Source: Thermosulfuriphilus ammonigenes (lineage in GTDB: Bacteria > Desulfobacterota > Thermodesulfobacteria > Thermodesulfobacteriales > ST65). From it: a stretch of DNA of 64,000 bases. The translations under genes and the position numbers were made by a program. A model generated the notes under the pieces. The model was not told the origin of the DNA and ran no database searches. It saw nothing but the letters and a program-made list of their open reading frames with translations. This document shows, piece by piece, positions 26,853-35,573 of the stretch; the first letter of the stretch is position 1; each line of letters begins with the position of its first letter. Location: positions 116,576 to 180,575 of the forward strand of contig NZ_CP048877.1 in NCBI RefSeq assembly GCF_011207455.1, written 5' to 3'.

Positions 26853-27505
26853 CTTAGTTGCTCCAAGAGGTGTTTTTTGAGGGTCTGGAATTCTATTTCG
26901 TCAAGAAAGCCTTCCTGCTTTAGTCTGATGAGACGTTCCAGCTCCTCAAGAAACTTGGACCTCTTGGCCTCAAAGACTTCAAGGGGGGGACTGCCATAAA
27001 CCATAGGATAAGATTCCGCCGGAGAGAGTTCCTCCTTGGAGGGCTCCTGAAGACACTCTTTAAGTTTTTGGAGTAAGAGGCGATTTTCTCGCTCCAAAGT
27101 AACCTTTTCACAAGCGTTTTTAACGCTTATCTTGATTTCGTCTAACCGGAAGGGCTTTTTAATATAGTCATATGCCCCTTGTTTAAGGGCCTCAATGGCT
27201 GTCTCCAGGGAGGCAAAGCCTGTGACTACAATAACCACTAAGTCGGGATATAACTTGCGCCCCTCCTTCATTACCGTTACCCCATCAGCTCCAGGCATCT
27301 TGAGATCGGTAATGAGGATGTCATAAGGACGCTGACGAAGGGTCTCTATAGCTTGGTCACCATCAGTAACCAGATCTATTTCTCGATCTTCTTCTTCGAG
27401 GACCTCCACCAACAGCTCCCCGATGGAACGTTCATCTTCAGCGATCAGAATACGAATTTTCTGGTCGGTGGTTTCTTTTTCCATGGAGTTTTCGTCTAGT
27501 GTCAA
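26849..27505 (-). CDS. Response regulator with C-terminal SHOCT-like tail
   Basis: 218 residues. Residues 15-135 form a receiver domain (LIAEDERS, phosphorylatable Asp in ILITDLKMPGADG, VVTGFAS and YIKKPF). A helical linker leads to a short end (FLEELERLIRLKQEGFLDEIEF) resembling the SHOCT oligomerisation motif. There is no DNA-binding domain. The frame starts with TTG at 27505; an ATG at 27484 is the alternative, and neither has a strong ribosome-binding site. First gene of the signalling-dprA-topA operon. It probably receives phosphate from a kinase elsewhere or from the degenerate kinase two genes on. Confidence 0.8.
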   Translation of the reverse strand: MTLDENSMEKETTDQKIRILIAEDERSIGELLVEVLEEEDREIDLVTDGDQAIETLRQRPYDILITDLKMPGADGVTVMKEGRKLYPDLVVIVVTGFASLETAIEALKQGAYDYIKKPFRLDEIKISVKNACEKVTLERENRLLLQKLKECLQEPSKEELSPAESYPMVYGSPPLEVFEAKRSKFLEELERLIRLKQEGFLDEIEFQTLKKHLLEQLS

Positions 27506-27664
27506 CTTTCTCTTTTAAAACACTCTTTTGGCCAGACCCTAATTAAGCAAACCACCAATAACACCAAACTCGAATTTCCACAAGATACCACCAAATACGA
27601 ACAAAAAGGATAAAAATGGAAGGAGGCTTAAAAAATGGTGGGTCCCTTTATATTTTTGGCCAAA

Positions 27665-28090
27665 TCAGGCCTTTTTTTCGAAGAGGAGGCCAGTTAACTC
27701 GTGCAACTTTTCCTGAATTTTTAGGAGCTCCTCTGGAGGGATTTGCCGTATAACCTTACCACTCTTGGGATCTACCACCTTGACAATAATCTGATCAGTA
27801 TCCTCATGAACGCTAAACTCTATTTTGAAATCCAGGTGCTGGAGATACTCCTCGATACTTTCGGCCAATTTTTCTAGCTGGTTTTTGTCTAACCCGGTAA
27901 GGGTAGGTTCTGTTTCCTGATTCCTTGCCCTCTCTTCTCCTTTAATGAGCGGCCCTGGTCCCCGTTTTTCTATCCGGTTGCCTTCGGTTTTAGGAACAGG
28001 ACGGACCGGTGGCTCCTTTACGGATATTTCCCGGACCTCTTGGACTTGAACAACGGGGACAATCTTGGCACCCACACTACTAATATCCAT
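27665..28090 (-). CDS. flaG: FlaG family flagellar protein
   Basis: 141 residues. The conserved FlaG part is the last 80 residues (LDFKIEFSVHEDTDQIIVKV, SGKVIRQIPPEELLKI). The N-terminal part is variable and proline- and charge-rich. FlaG affects filament length in other bacteria by an unknown mechanism. The frame is open to 28114, but ATG 28090 has AAGGAGG eight bases upstream and is preferred. No other flagellar gene is in the window; it sits alone at the end of an unrelated operon. Confidence 0.85.
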   Translation of the reverse strand: MDISSVGAKIVPVVQVQEVREISVKEPPVRPVPKTEGNRIEKRGPGPLIKGEERARNQETEPTLTGLDKNQLEKLAESIEEYLQHLDFKIEFSVHEDTDQIIVKVVDPKSGKVIRQIPPEELLKIQEKLHELTGLLFEKKA

Positions 28091-28126
28091 GGCCAGGCCT
28101 CCTTCCTTGGACAACCTCTAATCATT

Positions 28127-30772
28127 TTATCGGTTGGCCTTTTCCTTTTCCTTAAAAATTTTATGAACGAGCTGGAGTTCTTCTTCTTTATTTTGTACTA
28201 GACCATCAAGTCGAGCATCCCGGACGGTTTCCAAAATCTTTTTGTATATGGGGCCCTCTGGAATACCCAGTTTTTTGAGATCTTGACCGGTTATCGCCGG
28301 GCGCACCTTTCGGAGTTCTCGCAGAAAAAGGGTGATGGCCTGCTTGCTGGCCTGATCTCTGGCCTTAGCCAGACCGTAAAGGAGCATTTCGGAAGAAAGC
28401 CCCTCTAAAGACCGATAGATGGCACTCTTAGAGATAGAGTGAGTTTTTTTGAAGTGTTCCAAGGCTCTAAAAAGACGGCCTCTTTCTTCAAGCAGGGTTC
28501 TTATCTTCTTCTCCGGTATCTCTAGCCGGGCAAGGGCTGTTGCAAAACGTTTCTGATCAAGTCGGTCAAAGAGACTTAATAGATAAACCATCCAGATTTT
28601 TAGATTCTCCTCTCCAAACTGAAGACGGTACCAAGAAAGACTGGCCTCGGTTTCTTTGATCAGGCCTTCTCCTTCCTCCGTTAGCTTTAGGTCAGGATGA
28701 ATGAAACGTAGAAGATCAAGTTCGGCCATCTGCCTGATGGCAGGGAGGGGATCTCGCTCGCTGAGAATATGGCGCAGTTCATTGAGAAGACGGCGTCCCG
28801 AAAGGCGATCCACCAAATTGAGTTTTAGGGCCCCTTTGAGAAGATCCAGGGTATGGCGGCCAATGCGAAATCCATAGCGGGCGGAGAAACGAACAGCCCT
28901 AAAGATACGGGTTGGATCCTCTACAAAAGACAAACTGTGAAGGACACGAATGACTCCATCTTTTAGGTCTCTCAAACCGCCAAAGAAGTCCACCAGCTGG
29001 CCGAACTCTCCTGGATTGAGTTTGATGGCCAAGGTATTGATGGTAAAGTCACGCCGAAAAAGATCCAGCTTAAGAGAAGAGAGTTCTACCGTGGGCAGGG
29101 CCGCAGGATAGGCATAATATTCCCACCGGGCTGTGGCCACATCAATCTTAAAACCAGAGGGAAGAGTTATTACTGCCGTCTTGAACTTCTCGTGGACAGA
29201 GACTCGGCCAGAGAAGGTCTCCGCCAATCTTCGGGCAAAAATAGGGCCATCGCCTTCTATGACCAGATCAACGTCGAGATTTTTTTGGCCAAGGAGAAGA
29301 TCGCGAACAAAACCTCCGACCACATAAGCGCGGTATCCCAGGGAATCAGCTATTTTGCCAGCCTCGCGAAGAAACTCTACCAACCACTGGGGCAGAGACC
29401 TCTCTAAAGTCCGTGAGAGATCTCGCTCTCGGCTTCGCTGGGGAAGAAGTTTTTCGGGCCGTCTTTCCTTTTCCTGAGCCAGGTGATTAAGAAGATCCGT
29501 TCTGGTAACCACCCCCACAAGTCTTTCTTTCTCAAGCACAGGGACCAGCCTTTGCCTCTGACCAACAATGACCTCCATGATTCGGGAAAGGGGGGTCTCC
29601 GGAGAAAAAACTTCGAATTCAGTGGTCATGAAATCGGCCACCCGGCTCTCCCCCAGGTTATGGTAAAGGGCCTTTTCTACTACCTCCCGGTTGATGAGAC
29701 CTATGACCTTGCCCTTTTCGACAATGGGCAAAACGGCCACACCGGTTTCTGTAAAGCGGCGATGGGCCTCTTCTATGGTTCGCTCTTTTTCTATGGTGAT
29801 AGCCGGGTGACTGAGAAGGTCCTTGGCGGTCACCGGTGGCTTTATGGTTTCAGTAAGACGATTGACAATGGCCTCCTCGGCCTCCAGGATAGTCATCCCT
29901 TTGATACTGGCCGCTGCTGCTTGAGGATGACCACCGCCGCCAAGTGGTCTCAGAATCTCGGCCACGTTTACCTGTTCTAGCCGACTGCGACCAACCACGT
30001 AAATACGGCCATTCATCTGGGCAAGGGCAAAGACCACCGGAATATCCTCAATATCCATGAGTTTCTGGGCAACCACAGCGAACTCATCAATGTAGCGTGA
30101 ACTTTTGGCCCGAGCTATAACCACCTCTACCCCCTCAATATGAAAGCGAACGGCCGTTTCCAGAAGTTGGTTTAAGAGATCTACCTGTTCGGCGGAAAGA
30201 TCATGTCTGATTATCTGGCCCACGGTGTTAAGATCCGCCCCCAGTTCAACTAACCAGGCGGCAGCCTTAAGGTCTGCCGGGGTAGTAGAAGGGTAGGTAA
30301 AGGACCCCGTATCTTCATAGATGCCCAGAGCAATAATAGTGGCCTCGTCTGGATTGGGACGAATACCCCGCTCCTTCAGGAGCTCTACCAATACAGTGGT
30401 TGCCGAGCCATAGGGCCTAATGACTTGATAATCAGCCTTAATTCCCGACCCTTTATCCGGAAGGTGATGATCATAGAGATGAACCTCAACGTCGTCCCGG
30501 TTTAGGAGCCCTGTGAAAGGCCCCAGGCGCTCAGGATCACTCACATCCACGATAACCAATCGCCCCACGTGATCGATGTCTATTTCTCGGGCCGGCCTGA
30601 CCTCAGCCAAGTAGGAAGCCGCTTCAAGAACAAAGTGTCGGAGGCCCTTTTCAGTGGCCCCGGGAAAGGCCAGAATGGCCCCTGGATAGAGAAGCTTGGC
30701 AGCCACCATGGCCGAAAGGGCATCAAAGTCAGCATTGACGTGGCTGGTAATAAGGGTGATCTTCTTAACCAC
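28127..30772 (-). CDS. DHH-DHHA1/CBS-CBS/tRNA nucleotidyltransferase fusion protein
   Basis: 881 residues in three parts. Residues 1-300 are a DHH phosphoesterase (SHVNADFDALSAM, VDVSDPERLG, DHHLPDKGSG) with DHHA1 (RPLGGGGHPQAAAASIKG). Two CBS domains at about 310-440 may bind an adenine nucleotide. From about 460 comes a class II tRNA nucleotidyltransferase (AYVVGGFVRDLLLGQKNLDVD, RDFTINTLAI, FVEDPTRIFRAVRFSARYGF). It adds C or A to tRNA 3' ends. The same fusion is known in Desulfobacterota and related phyla, often as the A-adding enzyme of a split CC/A pair. The start is GTG, overlapping xerD by 8 bases. Confidence 0.9.
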   Translation of the reverse strand: MVKKITLITSHVNADFDALSAMVAAKLLYPGAILAFPGATEKGLRHFVLEAASYLAEVRPAREIDIDHVGRLVIVDVSDPERLGPFTGLLNRDDVEVHLYDHHLPDKGSGIKADYQVIRPYGSATTVLVELLKERGIRPNPDEATIIALGIYEDTGSFTYPSTTPADLKAAAWLVELGADLNTVGQIIRHDLSAEQVDLLNQLLETAVRFHIEGVEVVIARAKSSRYIDEFAVVAQKLMDIEDIPVVFALAQMNGRIYVVGRSRLEQVNVAEILRPLGGGGHPQAAAASIKGMTILEAEEAIVNRLTETIKPPVTAKDLLSHPAITIEKERTIEEAHRRFTETGVAVLPIVEKGKVIGLINREVVEKALYHNLGESRVADFMTTEFEVFSPETPLSRIMEVIVGQRQRLVPVLEKERLVGVVTRTDLLNHLAQEKERRPEKLLPQRSRERDLSRTLERSLPQWLVEFLREAGKIADSLGYRAYVVGGFVRDLLLGQKNLDVDLVIEGDGPIFARRLAETFSGRVSVHEKFKTAVITLPSGFKIDVATARWEYYAYPAALPTVELSSLKLDLFRRDFTINTLAIKLNPGEFGQLVDFFGGLRDLKDGVIRVLHSLSFVEDPTRIFRAVRFSARYGFRIGRHTLDLLKGALKLNLVDRLSGRRLLNELRHILSERDPLPAIRQMAELDLLRFIHPDLKLTEEGEGLIKETEASLSWYRLQFGEENLKIWMVYLLSLFDRLDQKRFATALARLEIPEKKIRTLLEERGRLFRALEHFKKTHSISKSAIYRSLEGLSSEMLLYGLAKARDQASKQAITLFLRELRKVRPAITGQDLKKLGIPEGPIYKKILETVRDARLDGLVQNKEEELQLVHKIFKEKEKANR

Positions 30773-31655
30773 GAGGATGCGTCCGTTTAAAAATCCGAAT
30801 CAGATGGGCCTTGTCCAGATGGGTATAAATCTGGGTGGTAGAAAGGCTGGCATGGCCGAGCATCATCTGCACGGCCCTAAGATCGGCCCCTCCGGCCAGG
30901 AGATGACTGGCAAAAGAATGACGCAGGACATGGGGAGTTAGTTTTTGGGCAATGCCCACTTTACGGGCATGGGCCTTGATTATCTGCCAGAGTCTCTGGC
31001 GGGTGAGAGGCTTTCCACCTTTGCCAAGAAAGATGTATTCAGATGATCGCCCCTTAAGGAAGTATCCCCTACCATCCCGGAGATAACGAAGAAGCCAGTT
31101 CCTGGCCACCTCTCCCAGGGGGACAACTCGTTCCCGCTCTCCTTTGCCAAATAGTCGAATATACCCCACCTCAAAGTTTACTGAGGCCAGCCTGAGACCG
31201 GCAGCCTCACTTATCCTAATACCGGTAGCATAAAGGAGCTCTAAGAGGGCTTTGTCTCGAAGACCAAAGGGATCCCTGGGATCAGGACTCTCCAGTAGAG
31301 ACCTGATCTCCTCATAAGAGAGAGTTTTAGGTAAACGGCGGGGCAGGCGAGGCCCCTCCAATAGTTCACTGGGATCTTGGGCAAGGATCCCTTCGCTATT
31401 AAGCCAACCAAAGAAGGTTCGAAGACTGGAGATTTTTCGGGCCAGAGTTCGCCCTGAGGCCCCGTTGCTCTTTAACCAGGCCAGAAAGGTCAGTAGGTCA
31501 GAGGTGGTGGTCTGCTCAAGATTCCGACCTCGGTCCTCTAAGAAACCCAGAAGCTGATTGATGTCTGAAAAATAGGCCTGAACGGAATTTTTTGAAAGGC
31601 CTTTTTCCAAGATCAGGTATTGGCGAAAGGCCTCCAGAGTCATCTCGTCCTTCAT
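30765..31655 (-). CDS. xerD: Tyrosine recombinase XerD-like
   Basis: 296 residues. An N-terminal SAM-like core-binding domain (FRQYLILEKGLSKNSVQAYF) is followed by the catalytic domain, with R in ATGIRISEAAGL, FGKGERERVVPLG, HVLRHSFASHLLAGG and the nucleophilic Tyr in TTQIYTH. All catalytic residues are intact. The GYIRLFGKG sequence fits XerD better than XerC. It resolves chromosome dimers at dif. It sits in a compact operon rather than next to an integrated element, so it is taken as the housekeeping enzyme. It overlaps both neighbours by a few bases. Confidence 0.88.
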   Translation of the reverse strand: MKDEMTLEAFRQYLILEKGLSKNSVQAYFSDINQLLGFLEDRGRNLEQTTTSDLLTFLAWLKSNGASGRTLARKISSLRTFFGWLNSEGILAQDPSELLEGPRLPRRLPKTLSYEEIRSLLESPDPRDPFGLRDKALLELLYATGIRISEAAGLRLASVNFEVGYIRLFGKGERERVVPLGEVARNWLLRYLRDGRGYFLKGRSSEYIFLGKGGKPLTRQRLWQIIKAHARKVGIAQKLTPHVLRHSFASHLLAGGADLRAVQMMLGHASLSTTQIYTHLDKAHLIRIFKRTHPRG

Positions 31656-32152
31656 AGGCTACGGACTTCCTCCAGTGTATTTTCGGCCTCGGCCCGGAGA
31701 AACTCATCTTTGGCTGTAAGGGCCAAAATCTTTACTTTACTCACAAATCCCTGCCTTTCTAGAAGACCTTTCTGGGGATAAAGGGCCTTTAAAGCCTCCA
31801 GGGCCTTTCTGACTATCTCGGGTTTTTTATGGTCTAGTAGGAGAATCAAGGTTCCCCAATCTTCAGGAAGCCCATATTCCTGGAGATACTTTTCTACCGT
31901 GCGATGGAACTTGTTGCTGCCGTAGGTTTTATGAATGGCCTGATAGAGCTTTTGATGTTCTGGACTGGCCTTTTTCCCCGAAAAGAGCTTTTCAAGTTCC
32001 TCCATGTACTTATGCTTTAGCCACGGAGACTTAAGGGCCCTTTCTACCTGGGAGAGGGGCTCCCGTTGACGAGAGGTGTGCCGGCTACGATCCCGCCGGC
32101 GATCTATTTCCCGCCAGGAAGGTCTTTCTCGATCGTCATCATAGGCTGCCAT
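31652..32152 (-). CDS. Conserved protein of unknown function, HEAT-like tail
   Basis: 166 residues from the ATG at 32152, which has GGGAGGTAGAT upstream; the frame is open further but then lies inside the phosphatase gene. The N-terminus is very charged (DDDRERPSWREIDRRRDRSR). The remainder is helical (WGTLILLLDHKKPEIVRKAL ... ILALTAKDEFLRAEAENTL), like two HEAT-type helical pairs. No enzyme motif. It overlaps the phosphatase gene start-side by 14 bases and xerD by 4 bases. Function is not deducible. Confidence 0.7.
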   Translation of the reverse strand: MAAYDDDRERPSWREIDRRRDRSRHTSRQREPLSQVERALKSPWLKHKYMEELEKLFSGKKASPEHQKLYQAIHKTYGSNKFHRTVEKYLQEYGLPEDWGTLILLLDHKKPEIVRKALEALKALYPQKGLLERQGFVSKVKILALTAKDEFLRAEAENTLEEVRSL

Positions 32153-32792
32153 ATCTACCTCCCTCCTTGGTACAAAAGCTATAGTAAAAATCCATCTCTG
32201 GGAGGACGACAGCGGTAAGACGCCCCCCATAGACGCACCCGGTATCCAGCCCCACTTTGTTGGCCATGATTAAAGGTTCGCTAAATGGAGTGTGACCAAA
32301 AATGATCCGTTTGCCAAAGTCAAAATCCGACCAAATAAATTCTCCTCTGATCCAGAGGAGATCTTCCAACTCCTGTTCCCAAAGGTCTTTTCCCGGGCGC
32401 AGACCAGCGTGGACAAATATATAATCTTCCGTTTCGTAAAAAGGCCTCAAGGTTTCAAAAAAATGAAGATGCTCTGGGGGCGGAGCTTGATCACCGTAAT
32501 CGGCAATGGTGGTTTGGCCTCCGTTAAAGAGATAGATTTCAATATCCTTTCCCCTTAAGTATCGCAGAAACATCCACTCATGATTGCCCATTAAGGTGAT
32601 TATTCTTTGAGGATTCTCTTCCCTTAGCCGAAGAATCTCCTCTACTACCGCCCGGGGGCGAGGACCTCGATCTATATAATCTCCTAAAAAGATGACCAGG
32701 TCTTCCTCCCAGTTTATAGGGAGCCTTTGCAGAAGATCTTTAAAGGGCTTTAGGCAGCCGTGGATATCACCTATCGCGAATATTCGTCCCAC
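32139..32792 (-). CDS. PPP-family serine/threonine phosphatase or dinucleotide tetraphosphatase-like
   Basis: 217 residues with the PPP signature in order: IFAIGDIHGC (GDxHG), VIFLGDYIDRGPRP (GDxxDRG) and LMGNHEWMF (GNHE). Histidine metal ligands occur later in FVHAGLRPGK and FGHTPFSEP. These coordinate two metal ions for phosphoester hydrolysis. Related bacterial proteins act on phosphoserine/threonine or on diadenosine tetraphosphate; the sequence alone does not separate these. It is followed by an unknown gene and xerD in the same operon. Confidence 0.88.
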   Translation of the reverse strand: MGRIFAIGDIHGCLKPFKDLLQRLPINWEEDLVIFLGDYIDRGPRPRAVVEEILRLREENPQRIITLMGNHEWMFLRYLRGKDIEIYLFNGGQTTIADYGDQAPPPEHLHFFETLRPFYETEDYIFVHAGLRPGKDLWEQELEDLLWIRGEFIWSDFDFGKRIIFGHTPFSEPLIMANKVGLDTGCVYGGRLTAVVLPEMDFYYSFCTKEGGRYGSL

Positions 32793-32800
32793 TTCTTCCT

Positions 32801-33730
32801 CTAAAGCCAGTAGGCCAATCTGGCCCTGACCCGACTGTCAAGACGCCGCAAGCCGGCCTCCTCTGCCGCCCGGATAGCTTCGAGATATTCTTGGCTGGTT
32901 ATCCGGCGGTCAAGAGGGGGGTAACGATAGGCCTCCCCACAAGGACGATACTGATCCATGATATTAACATAAGTATTCGGCGAAATTTCCTGGGCGATCC
33001 ACTGGAATATCTTTTTACTTCCGGCCAGGCCCCCAGGAAGAACAAGGTGTCGGATGATAAGTCCCTTTACAGCAATCCCCCGGTGGTCAAGAATTAAATC
33101 TCCTACCTGTCGATGCATTTCCTTGATGGCCTTCCGAGCTACCTGGGGATATCCGGGAGCCAAGGAATACTTAAGGGCTATTTTTTCATCCCAATATTTG
33201 AAATCCGGCATGTAGATGTCAAAGATTCCCTCAAGAAGCTTTAAGGTCTCTAAGGAATCATAGCCTCCGGTATTATAGACTAAAGGGACGGACAACCCCC
33301 TTTGAGCGGCTATAAGTAGGGCCTCAAGGATCATAGGCACTACATGGCTGGGGGTGACAAAATTTATATTGTGGCAACCGCGGGCCTCAAGGGTTAGCAT
33401 CATTTCAGCTAGCTCTTCGGCCTCTACCGGCTCTCCCTCTCCCAGGTGGCTTATCTCCCAGTTCTGGCAAAAGACACAGCCCAGATTACACCAAGAAAAA
33501 AAGATGGTCCCCGATCCTCCCTGACCCACTAAAGGCTCCTCCTCCCCAAAGTGGGGCCCAAATGAGGCCACTATGGCCCGATCAGCTGTGCGACAGAACC
33601 CCACCTCCCCCGAGAGACGATCTACCTCACAGGCCCGGGGGCAGAGCCTACAGGGAGAAAGGAGTCTCCTGGCCATCTCGGCTCGTTTTTTAAGCTCTCC
33701 AGATTCAATAAGTTGGCGGTATGCGGCCAT
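32801..33730 (-). CDS. COG1313 radical SAM protein (PflA-like)
   Basis: 309 residues from the ATG at 33730; the frame is open 25 codons further, but that region overlaps the upstream gene. An N-terminal cysteine pair region (CRLCPRACEVDRLSGEVGFC) is followed by FGEEEPLVGQGGSGTIFFSW and the radical-SAM CxxxCxxC motif in CNLGCVFCQNWEIS. The order is typical of COG1313 proteins (PflX type). It would cleave S-adenosylmethionine to make a radical, with an unknown target protein or metabolite. The start has GGAG 11-12 bases upstream. It follows the ARMT1-like gene by 5 bases. Confidence 0.88.
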   Translation of the reverse strand: MAAYRQLIESGELKKRAEMARRLLSPCRLCPRACEVDRLSGEVGFCRTADRAIVASFGPHFGEEEPLVGQGGSGTIFFSWCNLGCVFCQNWEISHLGEGEPVEAEELAEMMLTLEARGCHNINFVTPSHVVPMILEALLIAAQRGLSVPLVYNTGGYDSLETLKLLEGIFDIYMPDFKYWDEKIALKYSLAPGYPQVARKAIKEMHRQVGDLILDHRGIAVKGLIIRHLVLPGGLAGSKKIFQWIAQEISPNTYVNIMDQYRPCGEAYRYPPLDRRITSQEYLEAIRAAEEAGLRRLDSRVRARLAYWL

Positions 33731-33735
33731 TGGCT

Positions 33736-34575
33736 TTAAAACTCCCGGAGATAGCAGACGTGACTGGCCAGCGGCACACCTAAAGCCTTGGCCACTGGAT
33801 GACACTTGGCCTCCAGGATAAAAAGAATCGGTACGGCAAGAGAAAGGGTATCCATGGTTTCAAAATGTCCCATTCCTTTAGCAACGATAAAATCGACTTC
33901 TTTAAGAGTGTTTTTAAACTCTTGGGTGGCCCGATCAAGGTCAAGCCCAACAAAGGCCCCCGAGGGGATCACTTCTACAGGCAGAGGACCAATATCTCCG
34001 AGATCGGCCAGACAGAGATCATTCTGAACTGGTGCCGCCTTAACAGCCAGGATAACCCTTTTCCCTCCGGCCTGCAGGTGCTTCATAAGAGGTAAGTCGA
34101 AGAAGATCTCCCCGGCGTTATCGGCCAGGTAAAGGATTGAACCGGCCTTCTCCAGTACCCTTTCAGCCAGGTGGCGATCATCTAGAGCAAAGGAGAGGCC
34201 AGCCCTCAAACGCCTTTTCACTTCTCCAAGGTTTCGGAAAAAATCTATGGCATTTCCCAGGGCCGCCAGAGCCAGAAGGTCTGAAGTTCCTCCGCTATAT
34301 TGACCGGCCACTTCAAGGGCCAGCCTTTTCCCCCAGCGGATCTCTTCTCTTTTGACCTCCCGGAAAGGATCATGGTCTTTGGTGACCTCTTTGATAATCT
34401 CCAGGAGTTGTTCGGCCATCCGTGGAGGAGGATCTTCTAGGCGGAAGTGGGTTTCAAGGTAACTCAGGGCCCGCTTCTCAGCCTCCCTTTTTCTTTCCGC
34501 AGAAGTCCGGGCTACGGCTATAGCCTTTTTAATTAACCCAGCCAGACAGTCCCGACAGATGATCTGGGACCGCAC
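33736..34575 (-). CDS. DUF89/ARMT1-like damage-control phosphatase family protein
   Basis: 279 residues. N-terminal cysteines (IICRDCLAGLIKKA) are followed by the family core: YLADNAGEIFFDLPLMKHLQ, where the acidic and Asn residues bind the metal, and DFIVAKGMGHFETM. The stand-alone archaeal and bacterial members are DUF89/ARMT1-like metal-dependent phosphatases thought to remove damaged sugar-phosphate metabolites. First gene of the operon that runs down to flaG. The substrate is not known. Confidence 0.85.
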   Translation of the reverse strand: MRSQIICRDCLAGLIKKAIAVARTSAERKREAEKRALSYLETHFRLEDPPPRMAEQLLEIIKEVTKDHDPFREVKREEIRWGKRLALEVAGQYSGGTSDLLALAALGNAIDFFRNLGEVKRRLRAGLSFALDDRHLAERVLEKAGSILYLADNAGEIFFDLPLMKHLQAGGKRVILAVKAAPVQNDLCLADLGDIGPLPVEVIPSGAFVGLDLDRATQEFKNTLKEVDFIVAKGMGHFETMDTLSLAVPILFILEAKCHPVAKALGVPLASHVCYLREF

Positions 34576-34736
34576 CGTGTTATCCTTTTTCTCTTCTTGA
34601 CAAGAATGTCCCCAGGACCTAGTCTCGGCTAAAAATAATCTTGGGAAGAAGCAATCGCGGGTCCAGGAATCCTTAACTTAATTACTATTGATGCACAACT
34701 GGCCTCAAAGGTCAAGGAGGGTAAAGGGAGGGGGAG

Positions 34737-35573
34737 ATGATTGTTGCGGTGGCCAGCGGCAAGGGGGGAACGGGCAAGACCACTCTTTCTGTGGCCCTGG
34801 CCCAGGTCTGTTCGGAACCGGTAGTCTTCCTTGATGCCGATGTTGAAGAACCCAACGGACACCTTTTCCTCAAGCCGGAAATTAAAGCCGTCCAGAGGAT
34901 CTACCTCCCTATTCCCGAGGTTGACGAATCTCGTTGCAACTATTGTGGGGAGTGTCGAGAGATCTGCCGTTTTTCGGCTATTACTGTCATCGGCCGGACA
35001 ATTCTTTCCTTTCCTGAGATGTGTCATGGCTGTTTAGGTTGCATTCTGGTCTGTCCAGAGATGGCCATTAAAGAGGGGCAACGGGAGTTGGGGCTGGTAG
35101 AGAAAGGAAAGGCCGGAAGGATAGGCTTTGTCCAGGGGCGGTTGCGGGTTGGTGAGGCCATGGCCTCGCCTCTTATCCGGGCTGTAAAGACCGCCCTTGA
35201 ACCAGAAAGTTTTAACATTATTGATTGTCCTCCCGGGACAGCCTGTGCGGCCATTGCGGCCATAAGGGGCGCAGATTACTGCCTTTTGGTTACAGAAGAT
35301 ACTGTCTTTGGTCTTCATGATCTCCAGATAGCTCTAGAGATGGTAAAACTTATGGACATCCCGGCCGGGATAATCATTAATCGGTCTGGAATAGGAGAGG
35401 GGAGGGTAAAGGAGTTTGTTCTTAAACATCAACTACCTCTTCTCCTGGAGATCCCCCATGACCGCCGCATCGCCACAGCCTGCGCTCAAGGCGAGTCTTT
35501 AATCAGCATCAGACCTGATTTGGCTCCCGCCCTTAAAGAGGTCTTAAGAGTCATCCGGAGAGAAAAGAGATGA
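34737..35573 (+). CDS. MinD-like P-loop ATPase with inserted 4Fe-4S ferredoxin domain (first copy)
   Basis: 278 residues. The deviant Walker A is VASGKGGTGKTTLSV, with DADVEEPNGHLFL following. At about residues 63-110 an inserted two-cluster ferredoxin is present (CNYCGECREICRF and CHGCLGCILVCPE). The C-terminal half has DCPPGTACAA and a MinD-type core. Such proteins are common in anaerobes and are thought to help assemble or transfer Fe-S or metal clusters; no member's reaction is proven. It overlaps the second copy by 4 bases and is followed by the Mrp-type gene. A possible promoter TTGACA-N17-TAGTCT lies at 34597-34625, weak in the -10. Confidence 0.88.
   Translation: MIVAVASGKGGTGKTTLSVALAQVCSEPVVFLDADVEEPNGHLFLKPEIKAVQRIYLPIPEVDESRCNYCGECREICRFSAITVIGRTILSFPEMCHGCLGCILVCPEMAIKEGQRELGLVEKGKAGRIGFVQGRLRVGEAMASPLIRAVKTALEPESFNIIDCPPGTACAAIAAIRGADYCLLVTEDTVFGLHDLQIALEMVKLMDIPAGIIINRSGIGEGRVKEFVLKHQLPLLLEIPHDRRIATACAQGESLISIRPDLAPALKEVLRVIRREKR

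Noticed and set aside
27655-27685. GGCC-AAATCA-GGCC followed by a T-run at the flaG stop as a terminator
   Set aside because: The T-run lies on the plus strand side, facing away from flaG transcription, and the stem is only 4 bp.
30765-31655. XerD-like gene as an integrase of a mobile element
   Set aside because: It is overlapped by housekeeping neighbours on both sides with no attachment repeats or element genes.
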